In this document: positions 40,253-48,882 of the stretch, piece after piece | How the letters are laid out: every line of letters begins with the position of its first letter | Numbering within the stretch: position 1 is the stretch's first letter | NCBI RefSeq assembly: GCF_014192575.1 | Contig: NZ_JACHYC010000003.1 | Span: forward strand, 682,001 to 746,000 | Source: Variovorax sp. Sphag1AA | GTDB lineage: Bacteria > Pseudomonadota > Gammaproteobacteria > Burkholderiales > Burkholderiaceae_C | DNA: 64,000 nucleotides | Direction of reading: 5' to 3' | Made by a program: the position numbers and the translations under genes | The notes under the pieces: generated by a model | What the model was told of the DNA's origin: nothing | The model's input: only the letters and a program-made list of their open reading frames with translations | The model's database searches: none

Positions 40253-41455
40253 ATGTTGAATCGAAAGACTTTCCGCTTTGCTCGCAACGCCATTGCACTT
40301 GGCACGCTCGCGGCCGTGATTCCATTCGCCGCAGTGGCGCAAGGCAAGGAGCCCGTCAAGGTCGGCCTCGTCTCGTCCAAGTCCGGCGTGTTCGCGCAGC
40401 AGGGCGAGGAAGTCATGCGCGCCGTGAAGTTCGCGATCGATGAAGCGAACGCCAAGGGCGGTGTCGATGGCCGCAAGGTCGAATATGCCGAGGCGGATGA
40501 CGAAGGCACGCCCGATGCGGGTCGGCGCGTCGCCGAGAAGCTTGCGCGCGACGGCAACAACCTGCTGATCGGCGCCATCCCCTCCTCCATCTCGCTGGCG
40601 ATTGCCCAGAATCTCGACCGCTGGGACGCGGCCTACTTCGTGGTCGCGAGCAAGTCGGACAAGCTCACCGGCGACACCTGCCGGCCGCGCAGCTTCCGCA
40701 CCAACCATTCGGATTCGATGGACATCGCGATGATCAACGAATGGGCCAAGGACTTGAAGGAGAAGACCTTCGCAGTGCTCGCGGCCGACTACGTCTGGGG
40801 CCGCGACTCCGGCGAATCGTTCAAGAAGGCGGCCGAGGCGAACGGCAAGAGCGTCGCGCTGTCGCTGTACGTGCCGCTGGGCACCAAGGACTTTTCGCCC
40901 TACATCGCGCAGCTCAAGGCAGCCAACGTCGATGCAGTCTGGGTCGCGGAGACCGGCCGCGATGCGATCGCCTTCGTCAAGCAGGCGGAAGAGTTCGGCC
41001 TGATCCCCAAGACCAAGCTGATCGGCCATGCGCTGATCCAGAACTTCATGATCAACGCCACCGGCAAGGCGCTGGATGGCACGCCGGGCAACACCGCCTA
41101 CACCGCCACCATCGACAACCCGCGCAACAAGGCCTTCGTCACGGCATGGAAGGCCAAGTTCAATCGCCTGCCGACCGACAACGAAGGACAGGCCTACAAC
41201 GGCATGCAGGTGATGTTCGAGGGCGTGAAGAAGTCGGGCAGCGTGAAGCCGGCCGACGTCAGCAAGGCGCTGCGCGGTGCGCAGATCGACTCCATCTACG
41301 GGCAGGTGACCATGCGTGCCGCCGACAACCAGCTGCTGCTGCCCAACTACGTGGCGCGCGCCAAGTCCGTCGATGGCGCCATCGTGCCGGTGATCGAACA
41401 CACCTTCCCGCCGTCGCTGGTGCCCGCACCGTCGCCGCTTTGCAAGATGAGCTGA
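40253..41455 (+). CDS. ABC transporter substrate-binding protein (LivK-like, Peripla_BP_6)
   Basis: Periplasmic receptor of 400 residues with a signal peptide of about 29 residues (AAVIPFAAVAQ). The mature protein begins KEPVKVGLVSSKSGVFAQQGEE, the usual two-lobed type-I receptor for Liv systems, and GPANVD-like strands follow. TTAGGAGA precedes the ATG. It is placed after the ATPases in the same operon and determines the specificity of the importer. The ligand is unknown; amide or aromatic acid ligands are common in this group. Confidence 0.88.
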   Translation: MLNRKTFRFARNAIALGTLAAVIPFAAVAQGKEPVKVGLVSSKSGVFAQQGEEVMRAVKFAIDEANAKGGVDGRKVEYAEADDEGTPDAGRRVAEKLARDGNNLLIGAIPSSISLAIAQNLDRWDAAYFVVASKSDKLTGDTCRPRSFRTNHSDSMDIAMINEWAKDLKEKTFAVLAADYVWGRDSGESFKKAAEANGKSVALSLYVPLGTKDFSPYIAQLKAANVDAVWVAETGRDAIAFVKQAEEFGLIPKTKLIGHALIQNFMINATGKALDGTPGNTAYTATIDNPRNKAFVTAWKAKFNRLPTDNEGQAYNGMQVMFEGVKKSGSVKPADVSKALRGAQIDSIYGQVTMRAADNQLLLPNYVARAKSVDGAIVPVIEHTFPPSLVPAPSPLCKMS

Positions 41456-41468
41456 GGCAGGTCGATTC

Positions 41469-42377
41469 ATGAAGCAGGTGCTGATCACCGGCGGCGGTGG
41501 CTTTCTCGCGGCATGGATCGCGCGTCGGCTGGCGGCGCGCGGATTGCGGTCGAGGTTGTTCGATGTTCCGGGCGCTCCGCGCACCGCGAACGGCATCGTC
41601 GATCCGCGGCATTCGTCGCTGCTCGAATGGTGGGAAGGCGACATCCGAAAGGCCGACGATATACGCGCCGCGATGGACGGCTGCGACGGCGTCGCACACC
41701 TCGCGGGCGTACTCACGCCGGCCTGCAGCGCGGACCCTGTGCGCGGCGCGGAGATCAACCTGATCGGCTCGCTTCACGTGTTCGACGCCGCACGCGCGCA
41801 AGGCCTCTCGAAGGTCGTCTACGCCAGTTCGGCCGGCGTGTATGGGCCCGCGCATTCACGCCATCCGGAGCCGGCGACGCACTACGGCGCGTTCAAGCTT
41901 GCGGTCGAAGGCGCTGCGCGTGCCTACTGGAACGAGCATCGCATCGCGAGCGTGGGCTTCAGGCCCTTCGTGGTCTATGGCCCGGGCCGCGAGACCGGCG
42001 TCAGCGCGGGGCCGAGCCTTGCATGCCAGGCGGCCGTGCGCGGCACTCCCTACACGATCGGCTTCACGGGTACGTGCGGGCTGGTCTATGTCGACGACGT
42101 CGCGCAGGCTTTCGAAAACGCGCTCTTCGCACCCGCGGAAGGCGCGAAGGTCTTCAATATCGTGGGCCAGATGCACTCGATCGACGAGGTGATCGCCGAG
42201 ATCCGGCGACAGGTGCCAGATGCCGATCTGCGTGCCGAAGGTCCGCCGCTGACGATCGCCGCCGACGTGGCCGAAGAAGGCCTCGATGCATTGCTCCCGG
42301 CACACGGACGAAGCACGCTCGCCGACGGGATCGCCGCGACTCTTTCTCACTACCGTTCGCTCCAGGGTTCTGCATGA
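41469..42377 (+). CDS. NAD-dependent epimerase/dehydratase family protein
   Basis: Extended SDR of 302 residues with TGGGGFLA (7-14), SSAGVYG and the catalytic YGAFK (about 137-141). Extended SDRs act on nucleotide sugars, but many in catabolic operons work on small hydroxy-ketones or lactones. It lies 13 bases after the receptor gene, and its stop overlaps the next SDR start (ATGA), so it belongs to the same operon. Confidence 0.82.
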   Translation: MKQVLITGGGGFLAAWIARRLAARGLRSRLFDVPGAPRTANGIVDPRHSSLLEWWEGDIRKADDIRAAMDGCDGVAHLAGVLTPACSADPVRGAEINLIGSLHVFDAARAQGLSKVVYASSAGVYGPAHSRHPEPATHYGAFKLAVEGAARAYWNEHRIASVGFRPFVVYGPGRETGVSAGPSLACQAAVRGTPYTIGFTGTCGLVYVDDVAQAFENALFAPAEGAKVFNIVGQMHSIDEVIAEIRRQVPDADLRAEGPPLTIAADVAEEGLDALLPAHGRSTLADGIAATLSHYRSLQGSA

Positions 42378-43198
42378 CCACATCGACCGCTAGCAAGCGA
42401 CACGCACTCGTCACGGGCGCACCCGGCGGTATTGGCCGCGGCATCTGCTTCGCGCTGATCGAGCAGGCACAGCGCGACGGCGCGGCGATTCACATCACCG
42501 CGGCGGCATCACGGCCGGGTGAACGCCTGGACCGACTCGTGGATGAGCTGCGGTCCGCGGGTGCCACCGCCACCGGTGTCGCCGGCGATCTCACCGATCC
42601 CTCGAGCTGCGCGGACATCGTGGGGCAGGCCATCGATCGCGGCGGTGATCTCAGTGCGCTGGTGTGCAATGCGGGCGCATCGGGGCCAGGACGCCTCGCC
42701 GACCTGCCCGCTGCCCAGTGGGACCGCACCTTCAATCTCAACGTCCGCGCGGTGTGGCTGCTCGCGCAATCGGCGCGCCCTTCGCTCGCGCGCACAGGCG
42801 GGTCGATCACGGCGATTGCCTCCATGTCGGCGCACCTGCCGCACCCGGGGTATGGCGCCTACGCGCCGGCCAAGGCCGCGTTGGTGATGCTCTGCCGCCA
42901 GCTCGCTCAGGAATGGGCACATGAAGGCATTCGCGTGAACAGCGTGAGCCCCGGCATGATCCGCACCCCGCTGACCGAGGCGGCCTACGAAGATGAGGAA
43001 ACGCATCGCGGCCGCCGCGCGCTCGTCCCGCTGGGACGAATCGGGACCGTCGCGGACATCGGTGCCACGGTGGCTTTTCTCGCAAGCGCGGGAGCGTCGT
43101 ACATCACCGGCCAGAGCATCATGGTGGACGGTGGAATTTCCGATCACATGCTCAGCTTGATTCCCGGGAGACCGGGGAAGCCGGCGATCGCGGACTAG
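42374..43198 (+). CDS. SDR family oxidoreductase
   Basis: Classical SDR of 274 residues with TGAPGGIG (15-22), CNAGASG in place of NNAG, and catalytic YAPAK near 165. The C-terminal segment GGISDHMLSLIPGRPG resembles the tail of the SDR at 22156 (GGMSSMLMDMVPRPG), suggesting the two are related and may act on similar substrates. Last gene of the operon, translationally coupled to the epimerase-like gene. Confidence 0.85.
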   Translation: MTTSTASKRHALVTGAPGGIGRGICFALIEQAQRDGAAIHITAAASRPGERLDRLVDELRSAGATATGVAGDLTDPSSCADIVGQAIDRGGDLSALVCNAGASGPGRLADLPAAQWDRTFNLNVRAVWLLAQSARPSLARTGGSITAIASMSAHLPHPGYGAYAPAKAALVMLCRQLAQEWAHEGIRVNSVSPGMIRTPLTEAAYEDEETHRGRRALVPLGRIGTVADIGATVAFLASAGASYITGQSIMVDGGISDHMLSLIPGRPGKPAIAD

Positions 43199-43265
43199 CT
43201 GGCGCCAGTCCGACCATGCGGCGCCCGTCGCAGGCGCGCGCATGGAATGAAGCTATGACCTTGCG

Positions 43266-43622
43266 TCAGGGCTTTTGACGCTCGGGCGCGTCAGTGTTGC
43301 CACCGCGCGAAAGCTCGCCGGCCTGGTTGGCCTGCTTGGTCGCTGCGCGGCGCTTGGCGTTTGCGGACTTGCGGTCCGAGCGCGAAACCTTGGGCGCCGT
43401 CGTGGGCTGGGCCTGGCCCTCGCCGATTTGCGGACCACGTGCGGCAGCTGCGCCTGCATCTTTGCGCTCGCCACGTGCCTCAGACCGCTCGGCCGGCGTG
43501 GTCGGCGCGACCGGACGCGCCTTGCCTTGCGAAGGATCGACCTCACCGCTCGATTGCGCAAATGCAGTCGTCGCGATCATCGGGATCAGGGCAAGACCAG
43601 CAGTCAGAAGAATTTTTCGCAT
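43266..43622 (-). CDS. Small periplasmic low-complexity protein
   Basis: A 118-residue exported protein. ATG 43622 gives a clear signal peptide (MRKILLTAGLALIPMIATTAFA-Q). The mature part is rich in Ala, Arg, Gly, Pro and Lys, with no globular pattern and no cysteine, and looks intrinsically disordered. No family recognised; such proteins are common in Comamonadaceae. Single gene, convergent with the SDR at 42374. Confidence 0.6.
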   Translation of the reverse strand: MRKILLTAGLALIPMIATTAFAQSSGEVDPSQGKARPVAPTTPAERSEARGERKDAGAAAARGPQIGEGQAQPTTAPKVSRSDRKSANAKRRAATKQANQAGELSRGGNTDAPERQKP

Positions 43623-43746
43623 GGGGACCTTTTTTCGAAGTTGAGAGTGGCCCACGACGTGGGCGCGTGCATCTTGCCAAGAGTCCCCAGCCATGTCCAC
43701 ATCGGGTGTTGCGCCCCGCCATCGGCGTGGACATAGGGCAACGGAG

Positions 43747-44604
43747 TCAACCCATCAGTACCGGGTTGCGACGGCTTTCATCGATTCGCCGCTGCCGGTT
43801 GGCTTCCCTGCACTCGGCATGCTGAGCAGCCCTGGGCTGCGCGCAGCTCTTGTTCACGCATACGGCGCGGGCGATGAAGGAATAGCCACTGCATGCGGCG
43901 ACAGGGTTGGCCTGCAGACGAAGTGGCTGATGCGAAGGAACGGGCCGTGGCCGCACTGGCGTCATCTTCTGGGCATCGCGCTCGGCGTCGATCTCCGCGA
44001 GATTTGTGCCCTCGACGGTCGCGGGGGTCTCATTGCCCGCGGCCCTTTCCACAGGCGCGCGCACTTCGGGCTTTGCCTGCACATGCCGCGCGCGCTCGTC
44101 CTGCGGAATGGACGGCAGCATCGCCTGGGCACTCGCGTTCGGCACGGTAAACACCGACTCGATGCTCGAGCGGTCCGGCAGCCCGACCGGGCCGGCATCG
44201 CTCACGCGCAGTTTGTTCCATGCAAAGAAGGCGAGGAACATCACGATCGGCGGCACCAGTACGAGTAGCAGCATGCTGCGCAGCGCGGGCATGTCCGAGA
44301 ACTCGGGCCGGTCGAAGGACTTGCCGTCCGTCACCGCGTTCTCGCCGGACTGTTCAGCATCGGCCTCGTCCGCGTCCAGTTGCTCGCTCTCGTCCGACGC
44401 AAGGAACGAGCCGCCGCAAGCACGGCAGCGGGCGGCCCCTCTGCGATTGAGGGTCTGGCAGAAGCCACAGGTGGCGAAGACGGCGTCCTTCGGGTGCAGC
44501 ATGATCTCCACCAGATCGCCGAGCTGCGCATAGGCGACGGATGGCGCCGCCGTTGGCCAGATGGAATTCGCAGAGGTAACGAGTTGCATGCTGGGCTCCT
44601 TCAT
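43747..44604 (-). CDS. Zinc-ribbon, single-pass membrane protein of unknown function
   Basis: A 285-residue protein. An N-terminal zinc ribbon (CGFC near 46-49 and CRAC near 60-63) is followed by an acidic stretch, one transmembrane helix (about 110-128, LLLVLVPPIVMFLAFFAW), and a Pro/Ala-rich linker. The C-terminal module has CSGYSFIARAVCVNKSC followed by an HAEC, a cysteine pattern repeated in several unrelated-looking Burkholderiales membrane proteins. A second Met (residue 6) is an alternative start. The ribbon is probably cytoplasmic and the cysteine module periplasmic. Function unknown. Confidence 0.6.
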   Translation of the reverse strand: MKEPSMQLVTSANSIWPTAAPSVAYAQLGDLVEIMLHPKDAVFATCGFCQTLNRRGAARCRACGGSFLASDESEQLDADEADAEQSGENAVTDGKSFDRPEFSDMPALRSMLLLVLVPPIVMFLAFFAWNKLRVSDAGPVGLPDRSSIESVFTVPNASAQAMLPSIPQDERARHVQAKPEVRAPVERAAGNETPATVEGTNLAEIDAERDAQKMTPVRPRPVPSHQPLRLQANPVAACSGYSFIARAVCVNKSCAQPRAAQHAECREANRQRRIDESRRNPVLMG

Positions 44605-44848
44605 CCGTTGCGCCTCAAGTCCGACTCGCGCCAGCCGCGACCGATGAAAGCCACGCGCGTGTCAAAGCAACTTTTGTCGACGCAAGGAGGGAGCGTGCTT
44701 GTAAGACGGCGCCTGTATTTGCAGCGCCAAAACACTGAAGCGACGTTCGCTACGAACAGTCACCGAAGTGTCGAAATGCATCGGTCGAATCCGATGCGAG
44801 CTCGCAAGACCGATCCGCTGTCGGCCTCGTCGTATCAACGTGCTGGAG

Positions 44849-45394
44849 TCAGCGGGCCTTCAGCACCGTGAAGTCGAGATAGGCCGTCGGCGCGAAGCTC
44901 TCGCTCGTCTCTTCCGGCTTCTCGGCGCTCGCCTCGGGCACCGAGGGAACGAATTCCATGAAGTCGGTGGCCGGGAAGGTGGCGTCGTGGCGCGCTGCTG
45001 CGAGCTGCTGCGCCTGCCGCTCACGGGACTTCTCGCGCAGGCGAGCCAGATCGGCGCGCACCTCGGCGAGCGTTCGCATGGGCTTTTCTTCAGGGGCTTG
45101 CGTCTTCGCTACAGGCGCGACCACGGGCTGATCGACAACCGGTGCCACCTGCTGCGGAATCACCACTGGCACAGGCTTCTCGGCCTGCTCGATCTTGGGG
45201 GGAGCGACCACAGCCGGAGCCACGATCTTCGCCTCCACGCCAGGCGATGCAACCCTTTGGGCTTCCACCGGCCGAACGGGACGCGCCGCTCGACGCGGAG
45301 CCGGCGCGGGCTTCGCGAACACGGGCCTTGTGAGAAAGGCCACGAGTTCCTTGTACAGGCGCTGGAACGTTCCGAGAGACTGGGTTGCTTCCAT
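44849..45394 (-). CDS. Hypothetical Ala/Pro/Val-rich protein
   Basis: A 181-residue protein starting at ATG 45394. A short amphipathic start (LGTFQRLYKELVAFLTRP) is followed by an Ala/Pro/Val-rich linker, a charged helix (about 108-135; RTLAEVRADLARLREKSRERQAQQ, likely coiled coil) and an acidic end with TDFMEFVPSV. No signal peptide. No family recognised. It lies between two other proteins of unknown function; about 240 bases separate it from the zinc-ribbon gene with no further gene seen. Confidence 0.5.
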   Translation of the reverse strand: MEATQSLGTFQRLYKELVAFLTRPVFAKPAPAPRRAARPVRPVEAQRVASPGVEAKIVAPAVVAPPKIEQAEKPVPVVIPQQVAPVVDQPVVAPVAKTQAPEEKPMRTLAEVRADLARLREKSRERQAQQLAAARHDATFPATDFMEFVPSVPEASAEKPEETSESFAPTAYLDFTVLKAR

Positions 45395-45519
45395 GATGGC
45401 GTGCGGTTTGGAGTTTCGGGCGATTGTCCTGTTACACGGACTGAATGCAAACGGGTTACAGCGCGTCGCACAGGTCGATTCGCGCAAAAATGCACGGGCC
45501 TGCTGATGCTGATGGCACT

Positions 45520-45705
45520 TCAAGCTCTCCAGAACACCGGGATGCCGTAGCGGGCGCAAGTGGCGAGCGCCTGCACCTCGTCGAGTTCCTTGACCACGAC
45601 GGCGGCGGTAAAGCTCGATGGCAGCAGCGCAATGTGGGGGAATGGGGCAGCGGGTTCGCTTTGGAGAGGACGCTCGGTCGCGTCGTGAGTATTGTTTCGG
45701 TGCAT
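45520..45705 (-). CDS. Small hypothetical protein
   Basis: A 61-residue frame (PHIALLPSSFTAAVVVKELD, then EVQALATCARYGIPVFWRA). The C-terminal two-thirds has protein-like hydrophobic spacing and ends in an aromatic/basic tip. No ribosome binding site stands out and no family is recognised. The flanking 45395-45519 and 45706-45949 hold no other gene that I can support; the latter is the leader of the response regulator. Confidence 0.35.
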   Translation of the reverse strand: MHRNNTHDATERPLQSEPAAPFPHIALLPSSFTAAVVVKELDEVQALATCARYGIPVFWRA

Positions 45706-45949
45706 CCTCCCGATGTTTGAAGAGCCTGTCTGCTGCGCCCACCAGACTCCTCCGAAAGAGTGGCGCCAAGCATCAGTGAGACATTAGTTTTCATTTCAAA
45801 AAAGCCACCTGCAACGGTCCATTCCATCTTCGTGAAATACGTCGCAGGCACACTACACGCTGTCTCGAACGGTATGGCAAATGCCGATCCGACCATGCGA
45901 GTATCGAAATCCGAAACGAAAATTCCTGCGACCGGCTAAGCAATTTCCA

Positions 45950-46573
45950 ATGAGCATTTACGTCATCGATGACCACCCCCTGATGCGCGACGCCGTCTCG
46001 ATGGTGCTGCGGCGCGTGCGTCCGGCCGCCAACATCGTCGAGCTCGACCGCCTCTCCAGGCTTTCGAGCGCCATCGACAAGCATGGCGCGCCCACGCTTT
46101 TCTGTCTCGACCTGAATCTTCCCGATGCCAGTGGCTGCTCGGGCGTCGTGTCGCTGCGAGAAGAGTTCTCGGATGTTCCGCTCGCGGTCTACTCCGCGTC
46201 GCCGGCTGAAGACATGGAACAGCTCTGTCTCGCAAGCGGCGCAGACGTCTACATCGACAAGGCCACCGGCTCGACGAGGCTCGCCGATTCGCTGCGCGCC
46301 CTGCTCTCAGAAGACACCGACGCCGACAGCGACGGTGATGAAGCCGACACTCCGGCAGGTGCAGCAGCCGGCAAGTTGACCAAACGGCAGGTGCAGCTCG
46401 TCGAGTGCATCGCTCGTGGGTACGGCAATCGCGAAATTGCCGAGCACCTTCAGGTCAGCGAGCACACGATCAAAGTGCACATGTACCGTCTGTTCAAGCG
46501 AATCGGTGTCACGAGCCGCACGCAGGCGCTGCACTACGCACGGATCAACGGCCTGCTTCCTTCGAAGCACTGA
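45950..46573 (+). CDS. NarL/FixJ-type response regulator
   Basis: Two-domain response regulator of 207 residues. Receiver domain about 1-120 with acidic pair D7/D8, phospho-acceptor D54 (FCLDLNLP) and the conserved Lys near 104 (YIDKAT). An acidic linker follows, then a LuxR-type helix-turn-helix (about 142-195; LTKRQVQLVECIARGYGNREIAEHL). No histidine kinase gene is adjacent, so it is an orphan. ATG 45950 matches the normal receiver start MSIYVIDDHPLMRDAV. Confidence 0.88.
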   Translation: MSIYVIDDHPLMRDAVSMVLRRVRPAANIVELDRLSRLSSAIDKHGAPTLFCLDLNLPDASGCSGVVSLREEFSDVPLAVYSASPAEDMEQLCLASGADVYIDKATGSTRLADSLRALLSEDTDADSDGDEADTPAGAAAGKLTKRQVQLVECIARGYGNREIAEHLQVSEHTIKVHMYRLFKRIGVTSRTQALHYARINGLLPSKH

Positions 46574-46594
46574 GCGCCGAGCCGCCAGGCGGAA

Positions 46595-47338
46595 TCAGGG
46601 CGCCGGCGGCTGCGTTTTGAGATAGGGCATCGGGTCGACCGCATTGCCCTTTCGCCGAAGCTCGAAGTGGAGCTGGGTCGAGCTCGAATCGGTGCTGCCC
46701 ATCTCCGCGATCTGCTGACCCGCCTTCACCTGCTCGTTCTCGCGCACCAGGATCTTGCGGTTGTGCGCGTAGGCCGAGATGAACTCGTCGTTGTGCTTCA
46801 CCATCACGAGGTTGCCGTAGCCGCGCAGCTTCGAGCCGACGTACACCACGCGCCCGCTGGCTGCCGCCACGACCGGGTCACCCGGCTTGCCGCCAATGTT
46901 AATGCCCTTGTTGGTGCCCCCGTTGAAGCGGCCGACGACTTGTCCGGAGGCTGGCCAAAGAAAAGTCCCGGCCGCTGCGCCAGGCGACGGAGAAGCCGCG
47001 ACTCTCGGCGCATTCGAGCTGCTGGATTTCTTGCTCGCGGCGGCCGCACGGGTCGAACCACTCTTGCGTTTCGGATCGGCCTGCTTCGCGCGGGCCTGCT
47101 GCGTCTCAGCGTCGCCCGACGCCTTGGCGGTGGCGGAATCCGCGCGCGAGACTTTCGGCGATGAAGAAGCACGCGAAGACTGCGTTTCCTTCGGCGATGT
47201 ACCGCACGCCACGACCAACGTGCACATCAACACACCGAGGGCGTAACGAAGACCCGAAACGATTCTTGGATTCTGGGGAATGTTTAGGAACTGACCCGTG
47301 CGGGTCGATGGCCGGACGGCCCGATCTCTCTCTTGCAT
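46595..47338 (-). CDS. M23/LytM-domain lipoprotein, NlpD-like, probably non-catalytic
   Basis: A 247-residue lipoprotein: after a hydrophobic stretch the lipobox VVAC (near 42-45) is followed by a long Ser/Ala/Lys linker and a C-terminal LytM domain (about 125-240). Active LytM enzymes need HxxxD and HxH; here these positions read KGIN and QLHFE, so the zinc site is lost, as in NlpD/EnvC-type activators of amidases. It therefore likely stimulates cell-wall amidases at division or in envelope maintenance. The LysM domain of classical NlpD is absent. Confidence 0.8.
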   Translation of the reverse strand: MQERDRAVRPSTRTGQFLNIPQNPRIVSGLRYALGVLMCTLVVACGTSPKETQSSRASSSPKVSRADSATAKASGDAETQQARAKQADPKRKSGSTRAAAASKKSSSSNAPRVAASPSPGAAAGTFLWPASGQVVGRFNGGTNKGINIGGKPGDPVVAAASGRVVYVGSKLRGYGNLVMVKHNDEFISAYAHNRKILVRENEQVKAGQQIAEMGSTDSSSTQLHFELRRKGNAVDPMPYLKTQPPAP

Positions 47339-47384
47339 GTCGCGCTAATGTACCGGCCCTCGGCGTCCGATCGCCGAGCCCGCA

Positions 47385-47588
47385 TCAGCGAATCGTCGAG
47401 AGCCGGCCGAAGGCCGTACCGCATCCCATGGTGCTCGAGCATTCCCTGACTAGTTCCGCCGATCGCGTGACCTGGTCGTTCATGCGATCGTTGATGGTTT
47501 TCTCTCCGCGAAGGCGCGGCGCCAGCGCGAACCAGACGGCACCGATCGCACCAATGGCCGCCATGACATAGATCCAGTACGAGTCCAT
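47385..47588 (-). CDS. Small single-pass membrane protein
   Basis: A 67-residue protein starting at ATG 47588, with AAGGG upstream. One transmembrane helix (about 4-22, WIYVMAAIGAIGAVWFAL) is followed by a basic, helical soluble tail with two cysteines (RECSSTMGC). No family recognised; transcribed towards the LytM gene. Confidence 0.5.
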   Translation of the reverse strand: MDSYWIYVMAAIGAIGAVWFALAPRLRGEKTINDRMNDQVTRSAELVRECSSTMGCGTAFGRLSTIR

Positions 47589-47691
47589 CTGAAATCCCTT
47601 GTTGAGTTGGCAGGCAGTCTGCCTGCTCATCCGGGGACTTGCCTATACGCCGTTCGGACCGCCCTGTGCAGAAGCGCACGGTCGGTACGGG

Positions 47692-48438
47692 TCAGATTTC
47701 ACGATTCGTATCGGTCTCTGCCTTCGAGGCCTTGGCCGCTGCATCCGCGCGAACCCAATAGAACTCCTTGCGGGTGCTCGCCGCGCCCACGCTCGGGGTC
47801 CGGCGCGATGCCTCCGAAGGCGTGGAGCGAATCACCCCTCCCGCCTCGCAGTACAGCGGCAGACCCAACGGCGTACGGCGATGCGCTTCGAGCAACTGGC
47901 GCAACGGAATGCGGATGCTCTCGATCGAACGCGAGGACGAACGTACCTTCACGAATTCGCGCGTCACGATCAGCTTGCTTGCCGGCTGGAATTCGTCGAA
48001 GTCCCGTTCGCCGCGCGTCTGCCATGTGGCCTCGACGGCGGGCGCCATCATGACCGAATCGGGCGTCGGGTAGCCGCGAAGGTGCGCGCTGTCTGCGGCA
48101 GCGAGGCACGCCAGCAGATGCGGCGTGAGTTCGATGGTGACCAGTCCAGGCCGCGTGGAGCCGCGCGCGGAAACTTCGATGACCGCCTTTCGCGCGGTGC
48201 TGCGCGCCCGTTCGGCACGCATGGCGCGCGCCCTGCGCCGCCGCGCCCTGACATGCGCGAAAGCCGCGAGCCCGGCCACCGGCGTGGCGACGGCAACGAA
48301 CTTGATGGCAAAGAGTTCGTGTCCTGAAAGGATCACCAGGAGGCCCCCGGGCAGTCGAAGCGGCGGGCCGCAGAAGAAGAGTCGGGCATCGGGAAGTGGC
48401 GCGTTCGCAAGTCGTACAAGCGGCTCGCAGCCGCGCAC
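47692..48438 (-). CDS. Hypothetical membrane-anchored protein
   Basis: A 248-residue frame with an N-terminal hydrophobic region (about 30-63) followed by an Arg-rich stretch (RARRRRARAMRAERAR), then a soluble alpha/beta domain with TIELTPHLLACLA and FDEFQPASKLIVTREFVKV. The start is uncertain. No family recognised. Codon use and the consistent downstream domain support it as a real gene. Convergent arrangement is absent; it shares its strand with the small genes around it. Confidence 0.45.
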   Translation of the reverse strand: MRGCEPLVRLANAPLPDARLFFCGPPLRLPGGLLVILSGHELFAIKFVAVATPVAGLAAFAHVRARRRRARAMRAERARSTARKAVIEVSARGSTRPGLVTIELTPHLLACLAAADSAHLRGYPTPDSVMMAPAVEATWQTRGERDFDEFQPASKLIVTREFVKVRSSSRSIESIRIPLRQLLEAHRRTPLGLPLYCEAGGVIRSTPSEASRRTPSVGAASTRKEFYWVRADAAAKASKAETDTNREI

Positions 48439-48490
48439 GCATATTACCTGTGAACAGATGTTTCACAGGCGCGGCAAATACGGATGCGCG

Positions 48491-48727
48491 TCAGCTGCCG
48501 GTGACCCAGCGTTTCCACCAGGGGCGGGGCGGCTCCGGCGGCTTTATCGCGAGCTGCTGCAGCTGGCTGGTTCTCTGTCGCCTGCGCAACTCGACCTCCA
48601 GTGCATGCGCCACGCCATAGGCCGACTTGTCACCGCGCGAGGCACGCGCGCGCCAACCTTGTGCGTAGGCAATCAATTCCTCTTCGTCGAGGCTCGCGAG
48701 TTCTTCATGGGAGGGGACGGCGGACAT
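48491..48727 (-). CDS. Small soluble protein of unknown function
   Basis: A 78-residue protein with an acidic helical start (HEELASLDEEELIAYAQGWRAR), a basic helix (HALEVELRRRQ) and a proline/tryptophan-rich end (PPEPPRPWWKRWV). It resembles small conserved proteins common in Comamonadaceae, but I cannot assign a role. Divergent from the GltS gene. Confidence 0.55.
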   Translation of the reverse strand: MSAVPSHEELASLDEEELIAYAQGWRARASRGDKSAYGVAHALEVELRRRQRTSQLQQLAIKPPEPPRPWWKRWVTGS

Positions 48728-48882
48728 GGGCTCGACCAGTAGCAGGCAATTTGGCAGTTCCCCAGAATCTACACGAGGCAGCGTCGGGAGTTCACGCCTA
48801 TGACGAATGCCATACGAAGATCCGGTTCGCGCGCCCGGTATGCTCCTGCCGCATTCGTCAACGCATTGAACGGAACACCGCC

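Noticed and set aside
21162..43198. Labelling the locus as steroid degradation because of KstD-like genes
   Set aside because: No KshA, Hsa, Mce or cholesterol-type genes are present, and the accompanying AroE-like, Gfo/Idh/MocA and TIM-barrel genes do not fit a steroid pathway. The flavoprotein family is broad.
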